From the NCBI GenBank assembly GCA_028554795.2, contig CM068825.1, forward strand, positions 158,105,053-158,169,052: 64,000 nucleotides of DNA. The letters are read 5' to 3'. This document shows positions 63,985-64,000 of this stretch, piece by piece (positions within the stretch are counted from its first letter, which is position 1; every line of letters begins with the position of its first letter). Source of the stretch: Sinohyriopsis cumingii. Taxonomy: Eukaryota > Mollusca > Bivalvia > Unionida > Unionidae. The position numbers and the translations under genes were made by a program. The notes under the pieces were generated by a model. The model had not been told where the DNA came from. It saw nothing but the letters and a program-made list of their open reading frames with translations, and ran no database searches.

Positions 63985-64000
63985 AGACCTGATAGAAGAG

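Larger units (their letters stand above)
46690..64000. mobile_element. Maverick/Polinton/adintovirus-like endogenous element (lineage 2), nearly complete, right end outside window
   Basis: Contiguous genes include the full hallmark set: protein-primed DNA polymerase B, retroviral-type integrase, packaging ATPase, adenain-like protease, double-jelly-roll major capsid and penton-like minor capsid. Accessory genes include BIR and zinc-knuckle proteins. Gene spacing is tight, with TATA boxes between genes. Terminal inverted repeats and target duplications cannot be judged because the right end is not in the window. The left border is placed at the A/T-rich tract (46690-46745) only because coding and regulatory structure begins there. 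Lesions show this copy is not fully active. Confidence 0.9.

Overview
The window looks like nuclear DNA of a marine lophotrochozoan animal, most likely a mollusc. This rests on AT-rich sequence with large gene-free stretches, two tRNA-headed SINE families of a type I associate with molluscs, CR1/L2-, RTE- and Ty3-like retroelement debris, many minisatellites with units of about 31-62 bp, and one clear spliced terminal exon. The taxon is an inference. There is no bacterial gene organisation.

Region 1 (1-29 kb) is host DNA. It holds a broken CR1/L2-like LINE running off the left edge (1-2010, minus), the terminal coding exon of an unidentified host gene (8234-8401, plus), and a 45-bp minisatellite (9768-10221). 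An internally deleted Ty3-like LTR element follows (11861-14475 or beyond, minus), then LINE fragments. Next come a TIR DNA element carrying a nested SINE (18274-19094), a 392-bp hAT-like MITE with perfect 8-bp target duplications (19768-20159), more minisatellites and a foldback element (about 23490-24690).

Region 2 (about 29.8-43.4 kb) is a graveyard of an old, heavily decayed Maverick/Polinton-like virus lineage. It contains fragments of integrase, SF1 helicase, a B-type polymerase palm, a fibre-like repeat protein, a basic hydrophobic capsid-associated protein and two different adenain-like proteases in opposite orientations. These sit beside 47-bp (about 35 copies) and 40-bp (about 18 copies) satellites.

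Region 3 (about 46.7 kb to the right edge) is a second, much younger and nearly complete Maverick/Polinton/adintovirus-like element. In order it carries: a divergent pair of small genes, a minus-strand zinc-knuckle gene, protein-primed DNA polymerase B, a BIR-domain protein, a cluster of small tandem paralogues, a C-terminal membrane protein, the packaging ATPase, two paralogous basic proteins, a proline-rich protein, a chromodomain integrase, a small membrane protein, a penton-like minor capsid protein, a small basic protein, the double-jelly-roll major capsid protein, a Cys/His protein and an adenain-like protease. Most promoters are simple TATA boxes packed into the end of the preceding gene, and several genes end at AATAAA signals. 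About ten frameshifts or stops show it is an endogenised copy, although some indels lie in homopolymers and could be assembly errors.

The most unusual signal is at the left end of region 3. The two divergently transcribed small genes (46831-47064 minus and 47284-47865 plus) share a short promoter with two CCAAT boxes, a palindromic CRE and a TATA box on each side. Each gene ends in a textbook replication-dependent histone 3' stem-loop followed by a purine-rich element complementary to U7 snRNA. Neither protein is recognisably a histone. I infer that this virus-like element has adopted histone-type, S-phase-coupled, poly(A)-independent mRNA 3'-end formation for this pair, while its other genes use ordinary poly(A) signals.
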